A stretch of DNA of 64,000 nucleotides from NCBI GenBank assembly GCA_949358305.1, contig OX442322.1, forward strand, positions 186,001 through 250,000. Reading direction: 5' to 3'. The notes under the pieces are model-generated. The model searched no databases and had not been told where the DNA came from. It saw only the letters and a list, made by a program, of their open reading frames with translations. This document shows positions 53,397-64,000 of the stretch, piece by piece; the stretch's first letter is position 1, and the number at the start of each line of letters is the position of its first letter. The translations under genes and the position numbers were made by a program. Source of the stretch: Strigamia acuminata (Eukaryota; Arthropoda; Chilopoda; Geophilomorpha; Linotaeniidae).

Positions 53397-56162
53397 ATGG
53401 CACTACGTAAAACATGGGGACCATTAGACCCCGCTTGCATCGCTCGTGGCGGGATATTTCGAGGCGCGCTGCCCGAATTTTACCGACGATGTTTCGGCGA
53501 AGACGCCGACCCTTGGCGCCTGCGAATACTACATTCCCGATGCATCGCCCGACGTTGGGTACGAGACTGTACGCTCCTGGACACGTTCCCGGAGGGGATG
53601 CGCGAAGGTATCGCCACAGAGTTAGCTCGTGACGAGGACCCGAAATCGCCAATTTTCCACCCCGGATTGTCAAGTCAGTACACTGGCACTCCGGCGGAGG
53701 AACACGTGCTGCATGCGTGGCGAGCAGCCGAGACAGAAGAGGCCCGAGAGGCCATCTATCAGCAGTATAGACAGCAGCTGGTGGATACCGCTGCGGCAGT
53801 GGCCGAGCGCATCCTCCAAAACGAGGGGATGACCGCGGATGATATTCATCTGTGGTTTGAGAGGCTGCGATTGGGAGAGAGTACGCCCCAGTGGAGACCT
53901 CGGATGGGAATTTTAACGTCCCAAGCCGAGATGTGGCAGCTCCACCACCTGGGGATTTTGGGGCCCAAAAGCAGCTACCCGCGGAAGCGCAAGCGCTCCA
54001 AAGGCGCCGGGAACAGCCAGTTGCGTTCCCCGGTGACAGCCAAGAAGCAGCGTGTCGCTCAAAACACGACTGAAAGAAACGAAGCTGGGCCATCCACTAG
54101 TACGGTGCGTGACCCTTCGCAGTATTCCCGACCGCGAATTTTCGTAAACCGTCAGATTAAAGACGGTAAGGAGTGCAAGGAGGTTTGGATGTCTGGTGAC
54201 GAAGAGCGAGTCTCTCGTCCCAGCACTTCTAGACGTCCGCTGACTCATCGCGAGCAGCGGAAAAAAGATCGCAAGGAGCGATACTTCGCGAGGTGCGAAG
54301 CTCGGGGCCGTCCCATCCCCGAACCCGCCTACATCTCCAAGAGAGCGGGTCGACGAAGTGGTAGCCAGTCAGGTGAGCGAAACGTCCCAGCGACAGATAC
54401 GCGGGACCTTCGCGAGATTCTGACTCAGATGAAGCGGACGAAACTGACACGTTTCGATCCCGCGATGAAACACGCCAGGAAGATGGGCGTTGTCACCAAC
54501 GGAAAGGTGACCCCACACGAGGTGGCAAGGTGGCTCGCAGACTACATAAATTCGCGACCGCGACCCGATGGCATGCCAACCGCCATCGTGCAGCCTTCGA
54601 GCTCCGAACAACATCTCCCGGCGCCCCAAGTCGCAATGACTGGGGTGCAGACGACGGAGACGCCACCACCGCCGACGCAGCCGCCACCACCGCTGCCGAC
54701 GCCGACGCTGCCGACCAAGACGCAGCCGCCTCCGGACCTGCCGCCACCGTCGTTGTTGAATTCGAGCGATCCGCCGGATTTACCCACCGACCGCTCAGTC
54801 CCTCTCCCCGTTGGACAGAGCATCATGCAGGAATGTCGAGCCAATTTGACCGACATTTACAGGCCGAGCCGACCCCGACCCGGTTCCTCGGCCCTGTTCT
54901 TCGAGAGGCGAGACGAAGAAGCGCGACTCGCGAGAGAAGCCGCCAACCCGACTATCTCCGAGCTCTCAGCGTTTCGCTTCGTAATGGAAGACCCAAGAGT
55001 CTCCGCAGCCGCCTTGCGAGGTGTGGATCAAGCCCAGCGATATTTCATCGAATGGGCAACGGCGATGATGAGTAAGCTCTCGTGCGCCTTCACTGCGGAT
55101 TCAGAGCGATCGAATCCAGTGAATCGTCGCAGCCTACAGCTATCATTGACCAAGGTCATGATGCAGCTGCTAACCCCAGCACTCTTCGGAGAAGGGCGTC
55201 AGGCGATGGCCGCATGGTCTGTCGTGGACAGAGAGGGTGTACAGGTTCCCCGTGCACTCCTCGCAGAGTGGAGCTCCATTCTGCCCGACCCTGTGTTGAC
55301 TCGGTACGAGCTAACCAGGGATGTGGTAAACCCCGAATTTGAGGGGTACAAGTTGCGAAGCACGGCGTTTCGTTACACCTCCGCCACCTGGACAGCGGCG
55401 CCTACCCAACAACTGCGCGCCTTGACCATCCAGACGGAAGAATCGGCAGAGGATGTAGACATGGTGATCTCGCCGACGAGCGGAGTTCCGATTCCGCCAC
55501 CGATGCCTGCGGAGATATCCCCGCAAGGACCCGCCCTGTTCGAAGTGGCGGGTAAACCAAAGCGCTTGCTGTGCCGAACGCCACCCGTCAGGTCCGTCGA
55601 GCAAACGAAGCCGACACCGCCCGGGACCTCACCGGCCCGAGCGGCGACAACGACGCAAGCCGTGATTCCCGCGGCCACCCAGAAGCCGAAGCCGGCACCG
55701 CCTCCACCAGACTATTATGGGCGAATCATCGACGAGTTTCCCCACCTGTCGATGACGACGGCGACCAGGAGGTTTATCCTCGCGCAGCGGGACAAAGGCA
55801 AATCGGTCTTCATCTGGCTTCACAACCAGATCCGGAAGACTAAAGACCTCATCTTCCACCAGAGGTTGCTGAGAGCCCACCGTGCGCCAGTGACGCCAAC
55901 GGAAGCCAATGCCATCCGGCATACGAACACCGGCTTCTCCGCCTACATCCCGAGCGTTTGGTTACACGAGAGGACGCGTGCCCCGCATGAGCCAGTTGAC
56001 GGCCATGCATTATGCTTCATTACGGAGCATGAGGACCCCCGAGATCGGTCCTCGGCGCTAGTAGGCGATCTACCCGCGCCACCCGGCACTCAACCGCCTG
56101 TCCCTGGAGTGAGTTACGCCCAGGTGACGGACTCAGTGTCGGGTCCCCCAGGAAAGAAGTGA
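53397..56162 (+). CDS. Element A third ORF, 921 aa, unknown function
   Basis: Begins MALRKTWGPLDPACIARGG. Parts: N-terminal ~200 residues of globular character with many Trp, Arg and Glu; a basic nuclear-localisation-like cluster (PRKRKRSKG, ~205); a charged linker (THREQRKKDRKERYFARCE); a small conserved-looking domain (TRFDPAMKHARKMGVVTNG ~365); a Pro-rich stretch (TPPPPTQPPPPLPTPTLPT, ~425-470); a second globular part (~520-660); a Pro/Thr linker; and a C-terminal part with YGRIIDEFPHLSMTTATRRF. No signal peptide, transmembrane helix or RT/integrase motif, so it is not an envelope gene. I recognise no family. Same position as the third ORF of B, though no clear sequence similarity. Confidence 0.8.
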   Translation: MALRKTWGPLDPACIARGGIFRGALPEFYRRCFGEDADPWRLRILHSRCIARRWVRDCTLLDTFPEGMREGIATELARDEDPKSPIFHPGLSSQYTGTPAEEHVLHAWRAAETEEAREAIYQQYRQQLVDTAAAVAERILQNEGMTADDIHLWFERLRLGESTPQWRPRMGILTSQAEMWQLHHLGILGPKSSYPRKRKRSKGAGNSQLRSPVTAKKQRVAQNTTERNEAGPSTSTVRDPSQYSRPRIFVNRQIKDGKECKEVWMSGDEERVSRPSTSRRPLTHREQRKKDRKERYFARCEARGRPIPEPAYISKRAGRRSGSQSGERNVPATDTRDLREILTQMKRTKLTRFDPAMKHARKMGVVTNGKVTPHEVARWLADYINSRPRPDGMPTAIVQPSSSEQHLPAPQVAMTGVQTTETPPPPTQPPPPLPTPTLPTKTQPPPDLPPPSLLNSSDPPDLPTDRSVPLPVGQSIMQECRANLTDIYRPSRPRPGSSALFFERRDEEARLAREAANPTISELSAFRFVMEDPRVSAAALRGVDQAQRYFIEWATAMMSKLSCAFTADSERSNPVNRRSLQLSLTKVMMQLLTPALFGEGRQAMAAWSVVDREGVQVPRALLAEWSSILPDPVLTRYELTRDVVNPEFEGYKLRSTAFRYTSATWTAAPTQQLRALTIQTEESAEDVDMVISPTSGVPIPPPMPAEISPQGPALFEVAGKPKRLLCRTPPVRSVEQTKPTPPGTSPARAATTTQAVIPAATQKPKPAPPPPDYYGRIIDEFPHLSMTTATRRFILAQRDKGKSVFIWLHNQIRKTKDLIFHQRLLRAHRAPVTPTEANAIRHTNTGFSAYIPSVWLHERTRAPHEPVDGHALCFITEHEDPRDRSSALVGDLPAPPGTQPPVPGVSYAQVTDSVSGPPGKK

Positions 56163-56187
56163 TCGCTCAGCCCCACGGTCTGAGCTC

Positions 56188-56198
56188 GGAGGGGGAAG
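56188..56198 (+). promoter_or_regulatory. Element A polypurine tract
   Basis: CGGAGGGGGAAG-type purine run immediately before the 3' LTR, the expected plus-strand DNA primer. Confidence 0.85.
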
Positions 56199-57210
56199 TG
56201 TTGTGACCCGACTGGACCGGGGTCAACGAAGAGTTTCTCTCGTGACCTCGTTTCGGGTGTAAGGGGAGCCGCAAGCGCGTCTCCCTTCCCTCAGTGCATT
56301 GACATCTAGTCAATGGACAGGCGTCTGCCCTGAGGGAGTGGGGATGGTTCGTCCACCCCACCATTGGGTGATTCTGGTCACCTGTCAACCCCGCTTTGTG
56401 CAAAGGAATGTGCCTTGCACTGAGCGGGCAGAACCAACACAACCATCAAACGAGAAACACACGTAAACCCGTCGTCCTACAAGATCAGGCCCAAGTAAAT
56501 ATACTGGGATTGACCGAGGACAAAGGACAATTTACCGTGAGTACGTTTGGTCAGTGTCAAACTCCGCAGAGTAACCTGCGAGATAAGATTACCACACTAT
56601 TTTAGCACACCAGCTAGAAATAGTAAAAACCACTCCAGTTTAGCGAGTTGTGCAGACAAACGGTCGCACAAGCCTAAACTGCAGTAAAACCACGACGAGC
56701 GTTCCCGCCGCTGTGTGACCGCCGGGAACCAGAAGAGTCCGCCGCTGTGTGATCGCCGGACACCACACAAAAACCTAGACAACAGCCCGAAGTAAGTCTT
56801 TTAACTAAGCATTCACTCGCGCCCGACCAGCGTGAGCCCGAAGGACCAGCCAGAGACGAGCCGAGGACGCCATATTGCCACGCCGGCCCAAGACGACATC
56901 ACGTTGCTACAACGAGGACGCCATCTTGGACGCGAACGAAACAAAGGACGACCTCGCCGATTCCAGCCAGCTTTCATCTTACCTTTACCTTTCCATTCCC
57001 ATCACCCATTCCGATTTACCTTTTACTTACCCTTTATATATATATAAGATATATCTGTACATTGTCCCACAGAATAAATCTATATTATATTTTACCTTTT
57101 ATATCTGTGTAATCATTTCTTTGGGTAAACCGCTTGAGCAAAGCGGTAGTGAGTTAGTCGAATTAAGTAATCAACCCACGAGTTAGCGACGGTTAGAGTT
57201 GAGCGCGACA
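56199..57210 (+). repeat. Element A 3' LTR (1012 bp)
   Basis: Same length as the 5' LTR and nearly the same sequence: for example GAGCGGGCAG here versus GAGCGAGCAG there, and CTAAACTGCAG versus CTAAACAGCAG. Followed by CGTT. Confidence 0.94.
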
Positions 57211-59154
57211 CGTTTCTCTGCTCCACGTAAAACTCTGCTTGCATAAGCTACAGGTCTGGGTACAGAAATGTTTTTCTGCTTCTTTTCATCGAATATATCG
57301 ACATCTTGGCAAAGGACAGCTCCTAAGCCTTCATGTGAAGCGTCAGTCATGACAACAAATGGCAAAGTCATATCTGGTTTGTGTAGACAATTGTCACCAC
57401 AAAGTAGCTCTTTAATTTTATTAAAAGCTTCTGTCTGCTCATCTCCCCATTCAAATGGAGTTTTCTCATTCATCATACGTGTGTATGGTGCGGCAATAGT
57501 TCCGTGATTTGGAACAAACTTCCTGAAGAAGTTAGTCATGCCGTGAAAGCGCTGAATGTCTTTAGCACATGTGGGGGTGGGGAATTTCATGATCGCCGAT
57601 ATTTTATCGGGATCACCGAAGAGACCTTCGGGTTTAATCCAGTGGCCCAAGAATTTTAATTCTGTACGCCCAAAACGAGATTTCGCTTTATTTATTGTCA
57701 TGTTGGCTTGGTTAAGCCTTTCCAAAACATCTCGAACATGTTTGAGATGATCATCCCAATTATCTGAATACACAATTACGTCATCCAAATAAACTAACGC
57801 GTAGTCTTGTAAAGCTGAACCTAAAATGCCTTCCATCAGACGTTGGAAAGTACAAGGCGCATTGCAAAGGCCGAATGGCATTCGCACAAATTGATAAGGG
57901 CCGTTTGGCGTATAAAACGCCGTTTTTGGACGATCTTCCTCACACATTTCGACTTGGTAGTAACCTTTAACAAGGTCAATAGACGTAAAATACTTTGCCG
58001 GACCAGTATTATGCAACAAAAGGTCAATACTTGGCATTTGTATTACTTCGACTTCAGTGATGGCATTTAGCCACCGGTAGTCAATGCACATCCTATACGA
58101 GCCGTCAGGCTTCGCAACAATGACGGGATGACTTATGAAGGGCCCTTTGGCCTTTTCAATGAGTCCATCTTGTTCCAATTCTGCAGCTAGTTTGGTCATA
58201 ATGGCTCTCTTGGCCGGGTTATACATTCTATACTGCATTTTGGGCAATGAATGCCCTTCTTTGAACTTAATGCGATGTTGGGTCACGTTAGTGCACCCAA
58301 CTTGATCACGAAATACATTCGGTATCGAGTTAACCACTTCGCGAAGTGCTAGTCGTTGTTCTGGAGTGCAGTCGCTCTCCTCAACTAATTTTTCATCCCA
58401 AGTCAACACAGGAGTGTCTGTTAACTCAATTGAGTTGAGAGTGGACGACAGTCCCAAATAATCGAAAGTAATTCGATTCAACGGGGCGAGGGCCAAATTG
58501 GCCTCTTCCGATTCATAAGGAGCGGACCAATTAGGTTTATCTGCACAAGAGAACTCTTGTAAATGTGGATGCGGACTAATTTTCTGTCTGCGCATGAAAT
58601 TGTGACCAAGTATCAAGCCACAAACTCGTTTTGCTAAAACGATGAAATTCATTGGTGTAAATTCATCAGCCCATTGTACGCACAAAGTTATTTGTCCGAC
58701 AGGCTTGTGTGCTACGCCTACAGCGTTAACCAACATATTTCTGGGGGCCTCTTGCAAAAATTCTGGCAAAGCCTGAGTTTCAGACAAGAGTTGTTCCCCA
58801 ATGTAACATTGAGATGCTCCTGTATCCATGAGCGCATTGTAGGTGAGCCCACCAATCGTGATCTTCATTCGAGGATCATCTTTATTATTACCTAAAGTAA
58901 TATTGTGCAAATTATTACCGCCTATGACTCTGTTGAGTCGGCGAAGTCTACAGAATTTCTTCGTGTAACACTTGTGGGGAAACAATGTCAGATTTTTTAA
59001 TTGTTCTGTCATTTCTTGCAGATTTTTCTCTACTCCGCCACTATGACTAGTGGTTACTTCAAGACAAGTTGTGTCTACATCCATAAATAAAGATTCCGAT
59101 GCAGCATTAGCTACTTCTGGGGGATGGAATAAACCTTCTTCCCCCGGATCTAGT
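57211..59154 (-). CDS. pol: Element B Pol, first part: protease, RT, start of RNase H
   Basis: On the minus strand in the -1 frame behind gag. Protease ALMDTGASQCYIGEQL; RT from KMQYRMYNPAKRAIM through SYRMCIDYRWLNAIT, FGLCNAPCTFQRLM and YLDDVIVYSDNWDDH; RNase H start VVMTDASHEGLGAVLCQD; ends at YASRVLRGAEKR where A is inserted. No stop or frameshift before the insertion. The first Met of the open frame (59084) is not the expected start. Confidence 0.93.
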
Positions 59155-59159
59155 TTTTT
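59119..59159 (-). promoter_or_regulatory. -1 frameshift signal of element B
   Basis: Minus strand: A_AAA_AAC at 59159-59153, gag stop TAG at 59152-59150, GGGGGA (59145-59140) able to pair with TCCCCC (59124-59119). Identical design to element E. Confidence 0.8.
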
Positions 59160-61395
59160 GAACTAGTCGCACTTGAATCAGCAGATTCTGGCTTGATCAA
59201 AGTCTTGACCATTTCTGCCAACGAGTTAGTCAGCGAAGTCTGTAACTTATTTTCAAAAGTATTAAGTTTCGCATCAAGTTTAGCATCTAGTGTTGCATCC
59301 AACACTTCTTGAGTTATCCACCTATTATTAGGTCGTTTAGAAGTAGGATCCACAGTCGGGGAATCCGGCGTACTTCGTTTTTGCAACTCTTCAGAGTTGA
59401 AATTTGCACGTGGTTTTAAATCTGGACATTCTCGACGCATGTGTCCTGGTTTCTTACAGTGGTAACAAACTAATTGACCACGTCTGGTCTGATCTACTAC
59501 TCCATTTATTAGATAAACGGCCTCACACTCCTCAGGTAACTCTTCATCACAAATATTAAGTTGTTCTTGTGAATCCAAAGTTAAAGATTTAGCATTTGTC
59601 TTCGACTGAGGACGTGTGTCAGTTTTCCGAGGTGGGAAAACAACTGGATTGGAAATATTTTCCCTTGCTCCATTAGCTGTACGACTGTACAAGCCTTTAT
59701 TTTTAGTTATAACGGCATAAATCTCTGTCAGAGGCAGATCCGCTATGCCTTGCGTATGCAAAAGCAAATCGTTAGCAGGAGTTACACTCCCGATAAAAAG
59801 ACAACCAGCTCCTTTTGCATCAAGACTGTCTTGTAATATCCATAACTGATAATATTTGTGCATAAAGTCGTAAAGACTTTCTGTTTCTAGTTGTTTCAAC
59901 TTAGTTAGTTGGTTTGTCCGCTCTTGTCGAGTGGCTACAAACCGCTCTTTGAACGCCTGTTCAAATACTTCCCAAGATATGAAATCTTCTCTCCTTTCAT
60001 GAAACCAACCATGCGCTTGCTCGGTTAAATAACCGGCTACGCCTTTAACAAGCATGTCATCGAGTGACATGTTTCGCAGGAAAGCAACATTTTTTACAAT
60101 ATTGAGAAAGCGTTTGCTTTCTTCTGCTTTTCCGGAGAATACAGGGATATCTGGTGGTTTCAAACAGTTAGTTTGAGGGACAGTGGCGGAACTTTTTCCT
60201 GCCTGCATCAATTTGTGCATGGTTGTGGCAATTGACGCGAGGTCATCAGCCGTCATTCCAAAGCTACTGGGGGGCGCGAATTGTCTTTTGACGATCCGCC
60301 ATTGTTTAGTTGACTCGAGTTATTTTGACTTGAGCCACCATTGTTGGGGTTGAAATTATTCGACCCTCCTTGATTCGGTCTACTGTGGTTACCAAAATTC
60401 GAATGGTTATTCGAATTACCTTGGTTCCCATAATTCGAATGATTATTAGAATTATCTCGATTGTTAAAATTCGGACGGTTGTGCGAACTTTCTTGATTAC
60501 CAAAATTCGGACGATAGTTCGAATTACCTGGTGTACCCCGATTCAAATAGTTATTTGAATTTCCTGGAGTTCCAGTAGAAGGATTATTTAAATCGTTCGG
60601 ATTATTTAGGTTATTCGAGTTCGGAGGAACTGGATGACCCTTTTGCATGTTAGGTGCTGGACTAGAATTGTTTGCAAATCTGGAATTTGGGTCAAAACGG
60701 CGGTTTGGACCTCTTGTCGCACCTGAATTTGGGTTCAAATTTCCAGCGAGATTCGGACAACTATTTGATCCGTTTGGAAAACTTGGATTAGGGTTGGCCA
60801 TATTAGGCGGACCCAAATTCGCTCTGTTGAACGTATTCTCAAAGTTCTCTGGATTTGTAAATCCTCTTTGTTGGTTGCGAGCGAAGTTATTCGCTCGTAA
60901 TCGTTGTTGGAAAGCACGATTAAAATCTCCTGGTGTCAAATTCGACTGATCTTGACGAGGAGGTTGTGCATTTTTATTTCTATATCTAGAAATAGGCGTC
61001 GAAGGAGTGGGACTAAAATTATTTAATCTTTGGCTGGCTGGGGAATTAGGTTGCTCCGACGTAGCACGACGCGCGTGCACAAAATCTAATACTTCGGTCA
61101 AAGATCTAAATTGGTTTGGGTTCAAACCGTGATCCTGACAAAATAATAGACCGCCTCGGCCTAAATGAGAACCTTCAGGAATGTATTCCTCTTCTCCAGG
61201 CGGAGTAGGTTCACGTGGAGCCCTATTCTCTCCAGATGGTCCGGCTGTTTCATTTGAAACGCCATTATGGACCGCGTGGTTTTCCACTTCTTCAGTTCCA
61301 TTAGGAACAGGTATAAACCCGGATAGATTCATTCCACCGGTCAAACAAGTTCTTTCCTTACCACGGGTGTTCATGTGATGCTGATTATTAGTCAT
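59150..61395 (-). CDS. gag: Element B Gag (1-nt deletion)
   Basis: ATG at 61395 (MTNNQHHMNTRGKERTC), about 748 codons if the frame were whole. Compared with E gag, one G is missing at about 60267-60272 (CGCGCCCCCC here, CGCGGCCCCCC in E), which ends the first frame after PPVALE; the capsid-like domain and the CYHCKKPGHMRREC knuckle continue in the next frame (60256-59150). The Asn-rich region has two more short repeats than E (NDLNNP, NNHSNY). Otherwise nearly identical to E. Confidence 0.9.
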
Positions 61396-62512
61396 AACTA
61401 AACTTAAAACTGAGAAATTTCCTAAGTCTGAGAGATAACGATGAAATTGCAAACGTTCAGGAGGGTCGCAAACGAAGCAGTGGTCACACTAGTTCGAAAG
61501 GAAATATGGGTACTTCGATACACCCTTCTGATTGGTCAAGTATCAACGCTAGTCTCACGAGAGTCCAATCTCGTCCGAGATTGGAGGAAATCATCAAGTT
61601 CGTGGACCCGTAATCTTGTCAGATTCCAGTGTTATGATGTAGTCACCAAACAAAATGGATACCTTTCAAAGTATTTTAAAATATCACCGCATTTATTAAT
61701 AAATGAATGATCACCTTTATGGAATTTTTAAAGTTTTAAAACTCGTAATTTCAAAAGTCGCGCCGATTCGTTTGAATCGACGGCTTTTCTGCACAACGCG
61801 GGTTGCTAGTCAACCCAACAGCAAGAATTCTTCTTCGCTAAAATTCGAATGGTATTCCATTCGTCAAGTTCGATTTCAATGACTTGAGATCACGATTTTT
61901 TAACCAACATTTTAATGTAGATCAAGTCTGTAAAATAAGGTAAACCATTTTGAAATAAAATATAAATTTTAATTCCTTCGAAAATCGTCAATTTTCTTTC
62001 TAATTTATTTAGACAAATAAATTTAGGTTTAACTTGAAGCCTCAAGCAAAATACATATAAAAGAATATTCTAAAATTAAAACAACTGTTAAATTGATAGA
62101 ATTCTTTAAGAATTCCATCAAAAGTCAACTTTTCAAAATTAGGCCCGACCGCGTGGTTTTGTCAGATTGTCTATGACAAAATGACGTTACCCGGGCGGAA
62201 CCAACTTCAACAAGTTCGGGCAAGACTCCTGTTCTCGGGTTGGGCCTTTAGGCCTGACCACGCGGTAGAAATTATTATTTTGTTAAAACGTATAATTTCC
62301 ACGGCGGAGAATCGGGATAAAGTGAATTACACTTATTTTCTTGCGAGAAGTTCTAAAACAGAATAAAATATATTAAACGCAAATATAAATTTCGTTCGAA
62401 ACTTATTTTACACATCCAAAAAATTTCATTTGAAATTTTATCACTGTAAGCACATTTCCGAATTCTCATAAACACACGAAAAACTTCAAAATTTATTTTA
62501 AATTTAGGCAGC
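61396..62512 (-). other. Element B leader (5' UTR)
   Basis: No gene. Homologous to the E leader but with a single primer site and without the 184-bp triplication. Confidence 0.6.
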
Positions 62513-62514
62513 CT

Positions 62515-62532
62515 ATCTCGGTAGAACCTCCA
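62515..62532 (-). promoter_or_regulatory. Element B primer binding site, tRNA-Gln type
   Basis: On the minus strand TGGAGGTTCTACCGAGAT, 2 nt (AG) after the LTR end. Confidence 0.82.
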
Positions 62533-62534
62533 CT

Positions 62535-64000
62535 TGTGACGATTCTACTTTTGGCTGATTTAATAGCCATTTAAAATAGATAATTCGGTTTATACAAGAC
62601 GTTGCTAAGTTTAGCAACAACCTAACCGAGATATGCTACGGAAGCCCTTACAAACATGAATATGTGATCAAGTAGAAATAACTTACAGTTTTGGTGTGAC
62701 ATAACATATTTATTACTAAATATTAATAATAACAAAGATGGGTTCTTGACGCGTGTAAACGGCGGCATCAACTGGTTGAGGATCCGGGCGAAGCCAGAGG
62801 GATACGGCTGACTTGCGGCATCGTCACAAATATCGCTACGGAGACGTATTTGGTCCGCAGCATCGATTATCTAAATATGCGAAGAGTCCTACGCATAAAC
62901 AGGAATATTCGGCAGAATATTCCATTGTTTCAAATGAATAAAGTGAAGTAATTAAAATAATACAACAAATGAATTGTTATATAAATATTAATTGGGCGGG
63001 GACCGTCACGACAATTGAGAGAACGTCGCGGGAGTTGTTGAGACTCCATCCGCCAGCATGCCTTACGACGACAAGATCTCGTGATCAGGCGCCGAGTATT
63101 TAATTGTGTGCTTTAACTCGCTATCGGTGGTACCAACCACCAGGTAAACATTTCTATGGACTTACCGGTATGAAAAGATATTGCCAATACAGGATTACCA
63201 ATGCCCGAGTAATTTGTTTAACACAGTGTTGTTCAACTCCTGTTCACGGGTTACTAACCCGGAGGGTACGATGGGGCGGGGACCGTCACGACGGTCGAGA
63301 GAACCATCGCGGGAGGATTTGAATCCTCCATCCGCCAGCATGCCTTACGATGACGGGATCAGCAGATCGAGCACCGGGTAAAATATTAATTGGCCACTGC
63401 CGTTGGATTACCATTATCCAGGTAGTTATTTATCGCAACATCTTTAGATATTACTCACGGGCTACCAACCCGGCGTGTTACCTGTGTATTAGGCCTTTAC
63501 CGACTTTTAACGAGCGGAAGGACCAATCGTAGAAAGACGGGAACCTGCGCGGGCTGTTTACAACAACCATCCTGCAGCGGACTGTGGCCAGTTAGCTGAG
63601 GGACCTACTTTCATTTAGCAAGGTCGTACTGTATACGACCGTTATATTAAGCCACCGTACGAAGTCCTACTGTCCCGTAGAACAGCTGGCTAACGTTACG
63701 GGGCCATTTCATGCGAATGCATGTCTATTACCGGAGTTAGCCTTCCCGAAATAGCCCTACAACAGCAATAACAAAATAGTAATGAATACTAACTGTGGAG
63801 AGCTGAGGTGGCCTGATGTGTCGATAGAGAATAATGAAATCAAACGATAACAATTCAACTACAGACAATATACAAGTTCAGTTATCAAGCCAAGAGCCTG
63901 GGAGAGTGAGAAACTGGAGCTTATATAGTTCTGTAGAACTACTAGATTGGCGACAGCCAATCAGCGTACGAATCGGCGGATTCTTGGGTCACTAGTCCGG
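62535..64000 (-). repeat. Element B 5' LTR (incomplete at window edge)
   Basis: Aligns with 36647-38112 with only a few differences (for example CCGAGATATGC versus CCGAGATAAGC, GATTTGAATCC versus GATTTGACTCC). About 280 bp of U3 are beyond the window. Confidence 0.93.

Larger units (their letters stand above)
43963..57214 (+). mobile_element. Ty3/gypsy element A (13,244 bp), full length, inserted in B pol
   Basis: LTRs of 1012 bp each (43967-44978 and 56199-57210), TGTTGTGACC...GCGCGACA. Target duplication CGTT at 43963-43966 and 57211-57214. The B reading frame (RGAEKR/YTTPE) is continuous if A and one duplication are removed. Contents: primer site, gag (one frame break), -1 frameshift signal, intact pol, spliced third ORF, purine tract GGAGGGGGAAG. 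The LTRs differ at only a couple of positions in my reading, so it is the youngest event in this stack. Confidence 0.95.
36647..64000 (-). mobile_element. Ty3/gypsy element B (minus strand), split by element A, running off the right edge
   Basis: Order on the minus strand: 5' LTR (64000 to 62535, incomplete), primer site, leader, gag, pol, [element A insertion], rest of pol, third ORF, purine tract, 3' LTR (38392 to 36647). Same family as E and F. Without A the visible part is about 14.1 kb. The two LTR copies differ at only a few sites in the compared part, so B is young. Gag carries a 1-nt deletion and pol is split, so B is inactive now. Confidence 0.93.

Noticed and set aside
53377-55678. 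Many overlapping antisense and alternate-frame ORFs over ORF3 of element A
   Set aside because: GC-rich coding sequence leaves shadow frames open; none has better features than the 921-codon frame.
53397-56162. Envelope gene (errantivirus-like)
   Set aside because: No signal peptide, furin-type site or transmembrane helix; the protein is Pro-rich and basic.

Overview
This is eukaryotic, almost certainly insect (at least arthropod) DNA. It has no operons or bacterial gene spacing, it carries CCTAA/TTAGG-type repeats, and nearly all its coding capacity is LTR retrotransposons plus one Polinton/Maverick-like fragment. I see no confident host gene. The one candidate is a chain of small exons on the minus strand at about 23.3-24.0 kb. 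The species cannot be named from the sequence alone.

Layout. 1-1.6 kb: tail of a Polinton/Maverick-like element, with an integrase C-terminal chromodomain whose stop overlaps the start of an adenain-like cysteine protease, and a small unknown ORF. 2-3.2 kb: a ~960 bp inverted repeat followed by a 10-copy 26-bp minisatellite. 3.85-15.3 kb: a broken Ty1/copia element split at position 4790 by a 7.8 kb Ty3/gypsy insertion ('E') whose two 1745-bp LTRs face each other in inverted orientation. 15.3-20.6 kb: a decayed relative of E ('F') holding a ~410 bp MITE. 20.6-22.8 kb: a decayed minus-strand gypsy pol of another lineage ('C'). 22.8-26.8 kb: repeats, possible exons and a short inverted-repeat element with telomere-like repeats. 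26.9-34.5 kb: a 7.6 kb gag-only LTR element ('D') with equal-length LTRs, inserted into a foldback-like inverted-repeat element ('G') that ends near 36.6 kb. 36.6-64 kb: minus-strand gypsy element 'B', split inside its RNase H domain by a complete 13,244-bp plus-strand gypsy element 'A' (43967-57210). The 5' LTR of B runs off the right edge.

How the parts work. A, B, D, E and F share a related Gag (capsid-like region plus CCHC knuckle). A, B, E and F place pol in the -1 frame behind an A_AAA_AAC slippery heptamer followed by a hairpin. A has two heptamers in tandem. B, D, E and F have primer binding sites matching the 3' end of tRNA-Gln; that of A resembles tRNA-Pro. A and B each carry a long unrecognised third ORF after pol, preceded directly by a splice acceptor. 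In A, a 30-codon acidic exon with a strong Kozak start joins this ORF in frame through a plausible GT-AG intron.

Relative order from nesting: copia before E; F before its MITE; G before D; B before A. 4-bp target duplications support A (CGTT), D (ACGA) and E (CGTC).
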